In this document: in pieces, positions 1-6,227 of the stretch | How the letters are laid out: each line of letters starts with the position of its first letter | Numbering within the stretch: position 1 is the stretch's first letter | Origin: Oscillospiraceae bacterium | GTDB lineage: Bacteria > Bacillota_A > Clostridia > Oscillospirales > Oscillospiraceae | Assembly: GCA_024690695.1 (NCBI GenBank) | Contig: JAILOS010000101.1 | Coordinates: 1-22,885 of the forward strand | DNA: 22,885 bases | Direction: 5' to 3' | The notes under the pieces: generated by a model | What the model was told of the DNA's origin: nothing | Database searches by the model: none | The model's input: only the letters and a program-made list of their open reading frames with translations | Made by a program: the position numbers and the translations under genes

Positions 1-14
1 GGGGAAGCTGAACC

Positions 15-539
15 ATGAAACTGACAGAACCTGCCATCGAATATGCTCAACAGATTCAAGCATATAGAAAAGAATTTCTTGACTGCGGAGATTCTATGGA
101 CGGTACAAGCTCGCTTAGACGCTTTGAGAATTCGCAGGAATGGATTGAATACATCAATGCACATAAAGACCCCTTAACCGGTCCTGACGGGCATGCCCCC
201 GCATCGCAATTTATCTTCATACGTGAAGAGGATCTTAAGATCGTCGGAATGATTAATATCAGATTCAGATTAAATGAGTATCTGGAAAAGTTTGGAGGAC
301 ATATCGGATATTCCGTCGCCCCCAGTGAGAGACGAAAAGGATACGCGACGCAAATGCTTAATCTCGTCCTGTCGGAGTGCGCAAAACTCGGCATTGGCAG
401 AGTGCTCATAACCTGCGTGCAGGGAAATGAAGGAAGCAAGCGAACGATCCTGCATAACGGAGGCGTTTTCGAATCCACTATATTTGATCCGGAGGATGAC
501 TGCTGGCTGGAGCGATACTGGATCGACCTATCAAGATGA
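15..539 (+). CDS. GNAT family N-acetyltransferase
   Basis: A 174-residue protein with a GNAT fold, expected to move an acetyl group from acetyl-CoA to an unidentified amine. The acetyl-CoA pyrophosphate loop is visible as RRKGYAT at residues 106-112, preceded by the usual strand (HIGYSVAP, 96-103) and followed by the long helix starting at QMLNL. The N-terminus and overall style resemble the predicted acetyltransferases of the COG3981 type. The ATG at 15 is the first possible start because an in-frame TGA lies at 9-11; GGGGAAG at 1-7 is a plausible ribosome site, although the window edge cuts off what lies upstream. The gene is AT-richer than the operon beginning at 1483. It is followed by the first copy of a repeat shared with the region after the next gene. 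Substrate unknown. Confidence 0.85.
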   Translation: MKLTEPAIEYAQQIQAYRKEFLDCGDSMDGTSSLRRFENSQEWIEYINAHKDPLTGPDGHAPASQFIFIREEDLKIVGMINIRFRLNEYLEKFGGHIGYSVAPSERRKGYATQMLNLVLSECAKLGIGRVLITCVQGNEGSKRTILHNGGVFESTIFDPEDDCWLERYWIDLSR

Positions 540-545
540 GGTTTT

Positions 546-667
546 CCGGTTTGCCGATGCGGTCACAGGAATGTCTTTTACGCGGTCTTTCTATGCTTTG
601 GCGTCCTTTTACGCGGTCTTACACATCAAAGAAACCTTTTTGTCTACCAAAGGAAAAAGAGGTTTTC
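546..667 (+). repeat. Diverged ~120-bp intergenic repeat, copy A
   Basis: This stretch aligns with 1294-1412. Shared blocks in the same order are TTTGCCGA (550-557), GGCGTCCTT (600-608), GCGGTCTTA (613-621), CATCAAA (624-630) and the terminal AAAAAGAGGTTTTC. The spacings between the three central blocks, 13 and 11 nt start to start, are identical in both copies. Within this copy, TTTTACGCGGTCTT occurs twice exactly (576-589 and 607-620). The end can fold as a decayed hairpin (AAACCTTTTT at 632-641 against AAAAAGAGGTTT at 654-665, with two bases bulged), in the place where copy B has a perfect terminator. I do not recognise the family. Confidence 0.7.
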
Positions 668-735
668 TACGCATTTGGGACAAAAAAACGATTGGTAGAA
701 TAAATTCGGTAAATCCGGATTTGAGGAGGCTTAAA

Positions 736-1260
736 ATGACAGGCAGATACGAACTGAAAAACAAAGGGATAAGACTTGAAAAGGTGAATGACAATAACTT
801 CGTTGATCTGATGGAGCTTGAAGTTGCTGAATCGCAGAAAGATTACGTTGCTTCGAATACGGTGAGTATGGCTCAGGCTTATGCCGTCAATGCAAGCGGC
901 AGATTTGTTCAGTGTTTCGGTATCTACGATGGCGACACAGCGGTCGGATTTGCGATGATCGGACATCATTCCGAAGAATACAACGGTATGGCGGAAATAT
1001 ATCGCCACAGCTATTATCTTTGGCGATTTATGATCGATCACAGATTTCAGGGAAAAGGATTCGGAAGGGATGCACTGAACCTTCTTTTGGACTATGTTCT
1101 ATCGTTTCCGGATGGAGAGGAAGACACATGGAGTACATCATACGATCAGGAAAATGAAGCAGCCAGGCATCTGTACGCCTCATTTGGATTTGTGCCGAAC
1201 GGTGAGAAAGACAGCGATTATGAAGATGCGGAGGAAGTCGCTGTGCTGCCGCTGAAATGA
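736..1260 (+). CDS. GNAT family N-acetyltransferase, BltD/SpeG-like
   Basis: A 174-residue GNAT acetyltransferase. The acetyl-CoA loop is QGKGFG at residues 105-110, inside the segment WRFMIDHRFQGKGFGRDAL. Together with the following Y-D-x-E-N-x-x-A-x-x-L-Y motif (136-147) this matches the spermine/spermidine (diamine) acetyltransferase group that includes BltD and SpeG, so a polyamine substrate is likely but unproven. The start at 736 is fixed by GAGGAGG just upstream (723-729). The frame is open upstream to 427, but that would overlap the preceding gene and has no ribosome site. A weak promoter (TTGGGA 675-680, TAGAAT 696-701, 15-bp spacer) may lie upstream. GC content is low for this chromosome: 781-840 has 24 G+C of 60. 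The gene is bracketed by the two copies of the intergenic repeat. Confidence 0.88.
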   Translation: MTGRYELKNKGIRLEKVNDNNFVDLMELEVAESQKDYVASNTVSMAQAYAVNASGRFVQCFGIYDGDTAVGFAMIGHHSEEYNGMAEIYRHSYYLWRFMIDHRFQGKGFGRDALNLLLDYVLSFPDGEEDTWSTSYDQENEAARHLYASFGFVPNGEKDSDYEDAEEVAVLPLK

Positions 1261-1293
1261 GCTTTTCAGCAAAACCGAACAAGTTGACAAATA

Positions 1294-1412
1294 CCAGTTT
1301 GCCGAGCTCCGCTGCTGGTGTGCTTTTGGGCGATTTTTTATGCCCGGCGTCCTTATAGGCGGTCTTAACCATCAAAAGAGCCTCTTTTGTCTTCGGGCAA
1401 AAGAGGTTTTTC
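1294..1412 (+). repeat. Diverged ~120-bp intergenic repeat, copy B
   Basis: Second copy of the element at 546-667. The conserved blocks are TTTGCCGA (1298-1305), GGCGTCCTT (1346-1354), GCGGTCTTA (1359-1367) and CATCAAA (1370-1376). The copy ends in the intact hairpin at 1381-1406. It begins 33 bp after the stop codon of the second acetyltransferase. It marks the right edge of the AT-richer segment. Confidence 0.7.
1381..1411 (+). terminator. Intrinsic terminator after the second GNAT gene
   Basis: A perfect 9-bp stem, CCTCTTTTG (1381-1389) with CAAAAGAGG (1398-1406), encloses the loop TCTTCGGG and is followed by TTTTT (1407-1411). It ends plus-strand transcription from the acetyltransferase segment and insulates the promoter at 1414. 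Confidence 0.85.
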
Positions 1413-1413
1413 G

Positions 1414-1442
1414 TTGATCGGCGCTTCTGCAGATGCTATAAT
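1414..1442 (+). promoter_or_regulatory. SigA-type promoter of the hydrolase operon
   Basis: TTGATC (1414-1419), a 17-bp spacer and a perfect TATAAT (1437-1442). It lies 3 bp after the terminator T-run and 40 bp before the start codon at 1483. It probably drives the four genes from 1483 to 3170. Confidence 0.8.
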
Positions 1443-1482
1443 CGGACACGGAACAGTCTTCATGCAGAAGGAGTGTGCGTCT

Positions 1483-2169
1483 ATGATCGTTTCGGTCAAC
1501 AGTCTCGATCTGTTTTACGTTCAAGGCGGCGAGGGGCGGCCGCTCGTGATGCTGCACGGCAACGGCGAGGACCACGGGATCTTCGACGAGGCCGCCGCGG
1601 TGCTGGAAAAAGACTTCCGCTGCTATCGCCTGGATTCCCGCGGACACGGACAGAGCACGCAGGTCTCCGAGCTGCACTACGCGGATATGGCCGACGATCT
1701 GATCGGCTTTCTCGAGGCGCTCGATCTGCGCGACGTCGTGCTCTACGGCTTCAGCGACGGCGGAATCGCCGCGCTGCTGGCCGCGGCGCGCTGCGAGCGC
1801 GTTTCCACGCTGATCGTCAGCGGCGCGAACTGCACGCCGCAGGGCGTCAAGCTGTGGCTGCGTCTGCTGTTCCGGCTGGAGTACCTGCTCCGGCGCGATG
1901 CGAAGATCGCCCTGATGCTGCACGAACCGCAGATCGGCGAGGCGGAGCTGCGCGCCATCCGCGCCAGAACGCTGGTGCTGGCCGGAAGCCGGGATCTGAT
2001 CCGCGAGGCCGAAACGCGGCGCATCGCCGAAGCGATCCCCGGCGCGGAGCTGCGCATCCTTCCGGGCGAGACGCACGGTAGCTACATCGTGCACAAGGCG
2101 GCGATCGGCGAGATCATCCGCGATTTCGTCCTGGGCGCCGGCGAAGAAAGGAGGAGCCGAAATGATTGA
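1483..2169 (+). CDS. Alpha/beta fold hydrolase
   Basis: A compact 228-residue alpha/beta hydrolase, cytoplasmic because no signal peptide is seen. The oxyanion-hole motif is HGNGEDHG (residues 25-32), the nucleophile elbow is GFSDG with Ser91, and the likely acid and base are Asp171 (AGSRDL) and His198 (ETHGS). The cap region between residues 115 and 150 is short. The substrate cannot be deduced; esters are typical of the superfamily. The start at 1483 is supported by AAGGAG at 1468-1473. An upstream in-frame ATG at 1462 lies before that site, and longer readings would run through the promoter and terminator. Its last 8 bp overlap the next gene, so the two are likely translationally coupled. 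GC content jumps here: 1681-1740 has 38 G+C of 60. Confidence 0.88.
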   Translation: MIVSVNSLDLFYVQGGEGRPLVMLHGNGEDHGIFDEAAAVLEKDFRCYRLDSRGHGQSTQVSELHYADMADDLIGFLEALDLRDVVLYGFSDGGIAALLAAARCERVSTLIVSGANCTPQGVKLWLRLLFRLEYLLRRDAKIALMLHEPQIGEAELRAIRARTLVLAGSRDLIREAETRRIAEAIPGAELRILPGETHGSYIVHKAAIGEIIRDFVLGAGEERRSRND

Positions 2170-2383
2170 AGCCTGGAAACTGGCTATGCTGGAGGACTAC
2201 GGGCTGATGGACACGAACACCGGCCTGATCAACCGTGTCGCGCGGAGGCTGGCCGAAAGCCCCAACGATACGATCGGGGCGGACGAATTCCGCCGGACCT
2301 GCCTGTCCTGCGGCGTCGATCCGGACTCCTTTACACAGAGCGATCTGGATCAGCTGCAGCGGAAGCTGAACGAACTGACATGA
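2162..2383 (+). CDS. Small hypothetical protein (73 aa)
   Basis: An unrecognised 73-residue, mostly helical and acidic protein with no signal peptide or membrane segment. It has a strong ribosome site, AAAGGAGG at 2147-2154, 7 nt before ATG. The start overlaps the hydrolase stop by 8 bp, and the stop forms a 4-bp ATGA overlap with the nucleotidyltransferase-like gene that follows. That packing makes it a genuine operon member. Residues 17-45 have a DxNxG...D spacing that faintly recalls a calcium loop, but I would not call it one. It may be the partner of the protein encoded immediately downstream. Confidence 0.7.
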   Translation: MIEAWKLAMLEDYGLMDTNTGLINRVARRLAESPNDTIGADEFRRTCLSCGVDPDSFTQSDLDQLQRKLNELT

Positions 2384-2778
2384 ACAGAGACGAAATCCTC
2401 TCGACGCTGCGCGCGTTTCCCTATGATCCCGGCGAATACTGGCTCGTCACCGGCGCCGCGATGGTGCTGTACGGGATGAAGGAAGGGACGCAGGACGTCG
2501 ATCTCGGCTGCAGCCGGCTCCTTGCGGATCGCCTCGAGGCCGAAGGCGTTCCGTTTCGCTTGACGGACGACGGAAAGCGCTGGTTTTGCTACAGCGGCAC
2601 GATAGAGCTCTTCGAAGGCTGGCAGGCGGGCGATTGCCTGTCTGTCGGGGGTTATTCGGTCGTGTCTCCGTCCGCCCTGCTGCAAATGAAGCTCTCCCTC
2701 GGCCGGGAGAAGGACCGGGCGGATATCGAGGCGATCCGGGCCTGGCTTGCCCGGAGGAAAGGAGCGGAAACGCCGTGA
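2380..2778 (+). CDS. Nucleotidyltransferase-superfamily protein (DUF6036/AbiEii-like)
   Basis: A 132-residue protein. Residues 23-43 contain a TGAAMVLYG loop followed by TQDVDLG, the shape of the polymerase-beta-like nucleotidyltransferase core (G-[GSA]-x-A....D-x-D) seen in DUF6036 and AbiEii-type proteins. A late REKDRADIEAI segment (109-119) matches the R-x-K-D-x-x-D-I-E tail typical of that group. The usual Gly-Ser/Gly-Gly of the first motif is Gly-Ala here, so activity is uncertain. Members of this superfamily often act as toxins or as the nucleotidylating half of toxin-antitoxin pairs, but many are uncharacterised. ATGA start-stop overlap with the 73-residue gene and GTGA overlap with the gene after it show a tightly coupled operon. 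Confidence 0.65.
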   Translation: MNRDEILSTLRAFPYDPGEYWLVTGAAMVLYGMKEGTQDVDLGCSRLLADRLEAEGVPFRLTDDGKRWFCYSGTIELFEGWQAGDCLSVGGYSVVSPSALLQMKLSLGREKDRADIEAIRAWLARRKGAETP

Positions 2779-3170
2779 CGAAGGACGAACTGATCCGGCT
2801 GGCGGCTGAGCGCTATGACACGGAGCCGGAATACCCCTGGGACGACGAGGCTTTCATTTTCCGGCACCGCGGCAACCGCAAGTGGTTCGGCGTTGTGATG
2901 CGTATCCCCTACAGGCGGCTTGGGATCGAGCGCGAAGGTCTCGTCGATCTCGCCGACTTCAAGTGCGGCCCGCTGCTGATGGATACCTACCGGGCTCTCC
3001 CCGGCTTTCTGCCGGGCTACCACATGAACAAGGACCACTGGATCACGGTGCTGCTGGACGGCTCGGCCGAGGACGAGGCGGTGCGTGAGATCCTTGCGAT
3101 CAGCTACGACATGACCGGCCCGAAGCTGAAGGTGAAAAAGAATACGGAAGCAGCCGAAAGAGCGCGCTGA
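2775..3170 (+). CDS. MmcQ/YjbR family protein
   Basis: A 131-residue single-domain protein of the MmcQ/YjbR family, which has a CyaY-like fold and is annotated as DNA-binding, with no firm role known. The family signature is clear: FRHRGNRKWFGVVM near residues 31-44, LVDLADFKC, and the conserved LPGYHMNKDHWITV (residues 79-92). It uses a GTG start at 2775 that overlaps the previous stop (GTGA) and is preceded by AAAGGAG at 2758-2764. It is the last gene of the operon; the terminator stem overlaps its 3' end. Confidence 0.88.
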   Translation: MTKDELIRLAAERYDTEPEYPWDDEAFIFRHRGNRKWFGVVMRIPYRRLGIEREGLVDLADFKCGPLLMDTYRALPGFLPGYHMNKDHWITVLLDGSAEDEAVREILAISYDMTGPKLKVKKNTEAAERAR

Positions 3171-3191
3171 CAGAAATCAGCGCGCTCTTTC
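3156..3191. terminator. Bidirectional terminator between convergent genes
   Basis: A perfect 15-bp inverted repeat, GAAAGAGCGCGCTGA (3156-3170) and its complement (3177-3191), with a 6-nt CAGAAA loop. The outer A and T runs give a U-tract in both directions. It serves the YjbR operon on the plus strand and the histidine kinase gene on the minus strand; the kinase stop codon is at 3215-3217. Confidence 0.88.
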
Positions 3192-3214
3192 ATGCTCTTT
3201 TTACCTTTTTCCGC

Positions 3215-5827
3215 CTACAGCGTATCGGGAGAGAACTCCAGCACCTCGTCCCCGTCTTCAATACTCCCGGCTTGTTCCGTCGGGCAAACGGCCCGGATGG
3301 CTTCCGTCGTGCTGGCATAGGCCTCCATCATGGCGGCGTGCCCGGCCAGGATCTCGCTTTCCGCTTCATTCAAGGCCGCGGTCTCCTGCGTCTGCGCCAG
3401 AAGGGACAGCTCGTCCGCGCCGATCATCCTGGCCGTGCTTTTGAGGGAATGGGCGTAGATAGCGTAATCGTGCCAGTCCTTCGCGTCAAAGCAGGCGCAC
3501 AGCTTCTCACGCTTGTCTTTCTCGTTGGAAACGAACTCCTGCAGAACCGAACGGTAAAAGCTCTCGTCGTCCTGACAGTAGCGCAGTCCTTCCGAGCTGT
3601 CGATCCCCGCTCCGTTCAGCGCTTCAAGGCCGGTGTTTTTCGACTCCGGCGTTTCGTTTTCGGGCGTTTCCCGCTGCCGGCTGATCTTTTCGGCCGGCAG
3701 ATAGCGCATCAGCATTTTTTCGAGCGCCTGACTGTTGATGGGCTTGGTCAGATAGTCGGTGAAGCCAAGCGCGAGATAGCGCTCTCTGGCGCCCACGACG
3801 GCGTCGGCCGTCAGACAGATAAAGGGCGTTTCGCGGTTTGCACCCTGCGGCTGCTCCTTGATCCGGTTCATGGCTTCCGTGCCGTCCATCTCCGGCATCC
3901 GCTGGTCCATGAGGATCAGATCGTAGGGGATCGTCTCGGCCAGCGACAGCGCCTCTGCCCCGCTCGTAACCGTGTCGATCTCGATCTCCGTCTTGTTGAG
4001 GAGATTGGCGACAACCAGCAGATTCATGCGGGTGTCGTCCACGACGAGGATGTGCGCTTCGGGCGCATGGAAGGATTCGCGGTAGGCCTTCGTTTCTTCC
4101 ATGCTCTTCTCGAATTTCTCGCGGAAGTCGCCCACGGGTTCGAGAGACTCGATCTTCTGCGGGAGCGTAACGATGAACTCAGAGCCCTCGCCGTAGACGC
4201 TCTCGACCCGGATGCTGCCGCCCATCATCTCCAGCAGGTTCCAGGTGATCGCCAGGCCGAGGCCGGTTCCTTCAACCGTGCTGTTGTGCGGGAGATCGAC
4301 CCGGGCAAACTTGACGAAGAGCTTGTCCATGTCCTCGGGCTTGATGCCGATGCCGCTGTCTTTGACAGAGATCCGAAGAACGAGCCGTTCCCGGTCCATT
4401 TCGGCTTTTCGGACAGAAAGCCTGATGCTGCCGGTATTGGTATACTTGACGGCGTTGCCGAGCAGATTCGTCACGATCTGGCGGACGCGAAGCTCGTCTC
4501 CGCACAGGCCGTCCGGGATCGTCTCGTCCACGTCGGCGTAAAACTCGAGTCCTTTGTCTCTGGCCTTGAAGGCGATCATGTTGCTCACGTCGTTGAGCAT
4601 GCTGCTGAGCTTGTACGGCGCCTCCACAAGCTCCATCTTGCCGGACTCGATCTTCGAGAAGTCGAGAATGTCGTTGATAATCGACAGCAGATTATTGCCC
4701 GCGCTTTCGATATTGCCGGAATATCCGCAGATTTTGGAAAAGACGGCGCGAATCGCGTCGCGCTCCTTCGGCAGCAGGTCGCGCGCTTCGAGCGCTTCGC
4801 GCAGGATCATCTCGTTCATGCCGAGCACCGCGTTGATCGGCGTGCGGATCTCGTGGCTCATGCTGGTCAGGAAGTCGGTCTTGGCGGCGTTGGAATGCTC
4901 GGCAATCAGCTTGTCCTGTCTCAGTTTTTCACTCTCTCTGGCCTTCTGCCCGAAGCCGACGACCAGAATAATCGCGATCGAGAACAGCACCAGAACGGCG
5001 GAAAAGACGAAGAGCATGACCGCGATGATGGAATAGGGGTCGGCCCCCTCCGCGCCGGCCAGACCGGCGGCGATTTTGTTGCGGGTCCATACAGCCAGGA
5101 AGTATCCGCCGAAGCAGCAGACGAACACCAGCAGAATGTAAAAGGGCGGCAGCAGCGAGCGGCCCAGGCTGCGTTCGCTCCGTCCCTTCGGCGTTTCATC
5201 CCGGTAAGTCCTGGAGATGGCCCAGGCGAGCAGAAGCGGCATCGCGAACGCGATAATGCAGAAATAGTAGTAGGGATGCTGCGCCGCGCTGGGCCAGTCA
5301 AAGCAGGAGCTCGTCCACATCGTGTACTCGCAGAAGATGAACAGCAGCATCACCGCCGGAATGTAAGGCTTCTGCGCGCCGTCAGCCTTGTTTTTCCGAT
5401 AATAGACCAGGCTGTTGATGCTCAGCACGGCAACGGACGTGCACATGACGCTTTGCCAGATGTTGTTGAGAATACCGCCGAACTGGATGTAGAGGATAAA
5501 CTGCGCAATATTCAGCGGGATCGGGATCAGGCAAAGCGGGGAGAAAAAGCCCTTCTCCTTCTTCCGAAGCGCCAGCAGATGCAGCAGCAGAGCCACATAG
5601 GAGATATCCCAGCCGAAATAGGCGAAGAACGACGAGACGTTCGGATCCTCACCCATCATCAAGGTATAGGCTCCCCAGTAATAGTTGCTCAAGAGATTCC
5701 CGAGCAGGAAGGCGATCGCATAGACCCAGTCCTTCCGAGGCCTGCGGACATATCTGAACAGGCAGATCACAAGTCCGACCACGTTGATCGTAATCGCATA
5801 TAGATTCAGGACTTGCTCAAGCCACAT
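3215..5827 (-). CDS. Membrane hybrid histidine kinase (HisKA-HATPase-REC-HPt)
   Basis: An 870-residue hybrid sensor kinase that should autophosphorylate on His and pass phosphate through its own receiver and HPt domains. The first ~290 residues are mostly hydrophobic, with about eight membrane segments and no large extracellular domain. HisKA follows with H325 in SHEIRTP, then HATPase_c with N458 in the N-box, DSGIG (490-494) and GTGLGL (520-525). The receiver has DD near 597-598, phospho-acceptor D641 and K695. The HPt domain has H793 in AHSLKSTARMIG. AGAGGAGG 8 nt before the ATG at 5827 fixes the start; the open frame continues upstream into the tRNA-Leu gene, which is not coding. No response regulator gene is adjacent, so the output partner lies elsewhere. 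Its promoter is not obvious, and transcription may arrive from the tRNA-Leu side. Confidence 0.92.
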   Translation of the reverse strand: MWLEQVLNLYAITINVVGLVICLFRYVRRPRKDWVYAIAFLLGNLLSNYYWGAYTLMMGEDPNVSSFFAYFGWDISYVALLLHLLALRKKEKGFFSPLCLIPIPLNIAQFILYIQFGGILNNIWQSVMCTSVAVLSINSLVYYRKNKADGAQKPYIPAVMLLFIFCEYTMWTSSCFDWPSAAQHPYYYFCIIAFAMPLLLAWAISRTYRDETPKGRSERSLGRSLLPPFYILLVFVCCFGGYFLAVWTRNKIAAGLAGAEGADPYSIIAVMLFVFSAVLVLFSIAIILVVGFGQKARESEKLRQDKLIAEHSNAAKTDFLTSMSHEIRTPINAVLGMNEMILREALEARDLLPKERDAIRAVFSKICGYSGNIESAGNNLLSIINDILDFSKIESGKMELVEAPYKLSSMLNDVSNMIAFKARDKGLEFYADVDETIPDGLCGDELRVRQIVTNLLGNAVKYTNTGSIRLSVRKAEMDRERLVLRISVKDSGIGIKPEDMDKLFVKFARVDLPHNSTVEGTGLGLAITWNLLEMMGGSIRVESVYGEGSEFIVTLPQKIESLEPVGDFREKFEKSMEETKAYRESFHAPEAHILVVDDTRMNLLVVANLLNKTEIEIDTVTSGAEALSLAETIPYDLILMDQRMPEMDGTEAMNRIKEQPQGANRETPFICLTADAVVGARERYLALGFTDYLTKPINSQALEKMLMRYLPAEKISRQRETPENETPESKNTGLEALNGAGIDSSEGLRYCQDDESFYRSVLQEFVSNEKDKREKLCACFDAKDWHDYAIYAHSLKSTARMIGADELSLLAQTQETAALNEAESEILAGHAAMMEAYASTTEAIRAVCPTEQAGSIEDGDEVLEFSPDTL

Positions 5828-5939
5828 AAGGTATCCTCCTCTGATCTGTCTGCATCCGAACGGACGCTGCGGACGTGCAGCTTTCCCGGCTCTTACGCTG
5901 ACCGGGGAAGCGGAACGGAGCCGCGTTCTTCTGACGCCG

Positions 5940-6024
5940 TGGTGCGGGCATGGGGACTTGAACCCCAACGCCTTTCGGCACAGGAACCTAAATCCTGCAT
6001 GTCTGCCAATTTCATCATGCCCGC
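5940..6024 (-). tRNA. tRNA-Leu (anticodon TAG)
   Basis: On the minus strand the 7-bp acceptor stem GCGGGCA/TGCCCGC closes a class II tRNA with a variable arm (TGCCGAAAGGCGT). The anticodon stem CAGGA/TCCTG frames the loop TTTAGGT, giving anticodon TAG (CUA codons). The T-arm contains GTTCAAGTC. The CCA end is encoded (5940-5942 read in reverse). Length is 85 nt including CCA. Its 5' end lies only 19 nt after the T-run of the terminator at 6044-6078. Confidence 0.95.
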
Positions 6025-6043
6025 ATATTCGTTCCCCGGCTGC

Positions 6044-6078
6044 AAAAAACCCTGTTGCTTTCGCAACAGGGTTTTTTT
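6044..6078. terminator. Strong terminator hairpin between the two tRNA genes
   Basis: CCCTGTTGC (6050-6058) and GCAACAGGG (6063-6071) form a perfect 9-bp stem. On the minus strand the loop is the GNRA tetraloop GAAA, followed by six T residues; seven T residues follow on the plus strand. It directly abuts the CCA end of tRNA-Gly at 6078 and should release most minus-strand transcripts before tRNA-Leu. Confidence 0.9.
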
Positions 6079-6153
6079 GGAGCGGGCAACGAGGCTCGAA
6101 CTCGCTACCTCCACCTTGGCAAGGTGGCGCTCTACCGGATGAGCTATGCCCGC
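6078..6153 (-). tRNA. tRNA-Gly (anticodon GCC)
   Basis: On the minus strand the acceptor stem GCGGGCA/TGCCCGC with discriminator T encloses a standard cloverleaf. The D-arm contains AGCTCATCCGGTAGAGC, the anticodon stem is CCACC/GGTGG with loop TTGCCAA (anticodon GCC), and the T-arm contains GTTCGAGCC. CCA is encoded at 6078-6080. Length is 76 nt. It has the consensus promoter at 6169-6196. Confidence 0.96.
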
Positions 6154-6168
6154 ATCAGCAACGGGACT

Positions 6169-6196
6169 ATAATACCATATTTCCGCTGATTGTCAA
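6169..6196 (-). promoter_or_regulatory. Consensus promoter of the tRNA genes
   Basis: On the minus strand, a perfect TTGACA (6191-6196), a 16-bp spacer and TATTAT (6169-6174). The -10 element lies 15 bp before the mature 5' end of tRNA-Gly, as expected for a strongly expressed tRNA promoter. Confidence 0.88.
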
Positions 6197-6227
6197 GCAT
6201 TAAATTCATTCCGTACGGGGAGTTTTT

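Noticed and set aside
427..735. Upstream extension of the second acetyltransferase
   Set aside because: It would overlap the end of the first acetyltransferase gene and run through the repeat and its hairpin. GAGGAGG selects the ATG at 736.
1294..1412. Integron attC-like recombination site
   Set aside because: The layout of gene plus repeat prompted the idea, but no RYYYAAC...GTTRRRY core pair is seen, and the hairpin at the end looks like a normal intrinsic terminator.
3272..5803. Long open frame on the plus strand opposite the histidine kinase
   Set aside because: It is a compositional shadow of a GC-rich gene: Arg/Asp/Val-rich, no domain, no ribosome site, and fully antisense to a gene with clear catalytic motifs.
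5828..5968. Upstream extension of the histidine kinase to 5968
   Set aside because: It would start inside tRNA-Leu and encode an Arg/Pro-rich leader. A strong AGAGGAGG site precedes the ATG at 5827.
5940..6153. tRNA genes as an integration (att) site for a mobile element
   Set aside because: No integrase gene and no direct repeat of a tRNA 3' end is visible nearby, and the flanking genes are chromosomal.
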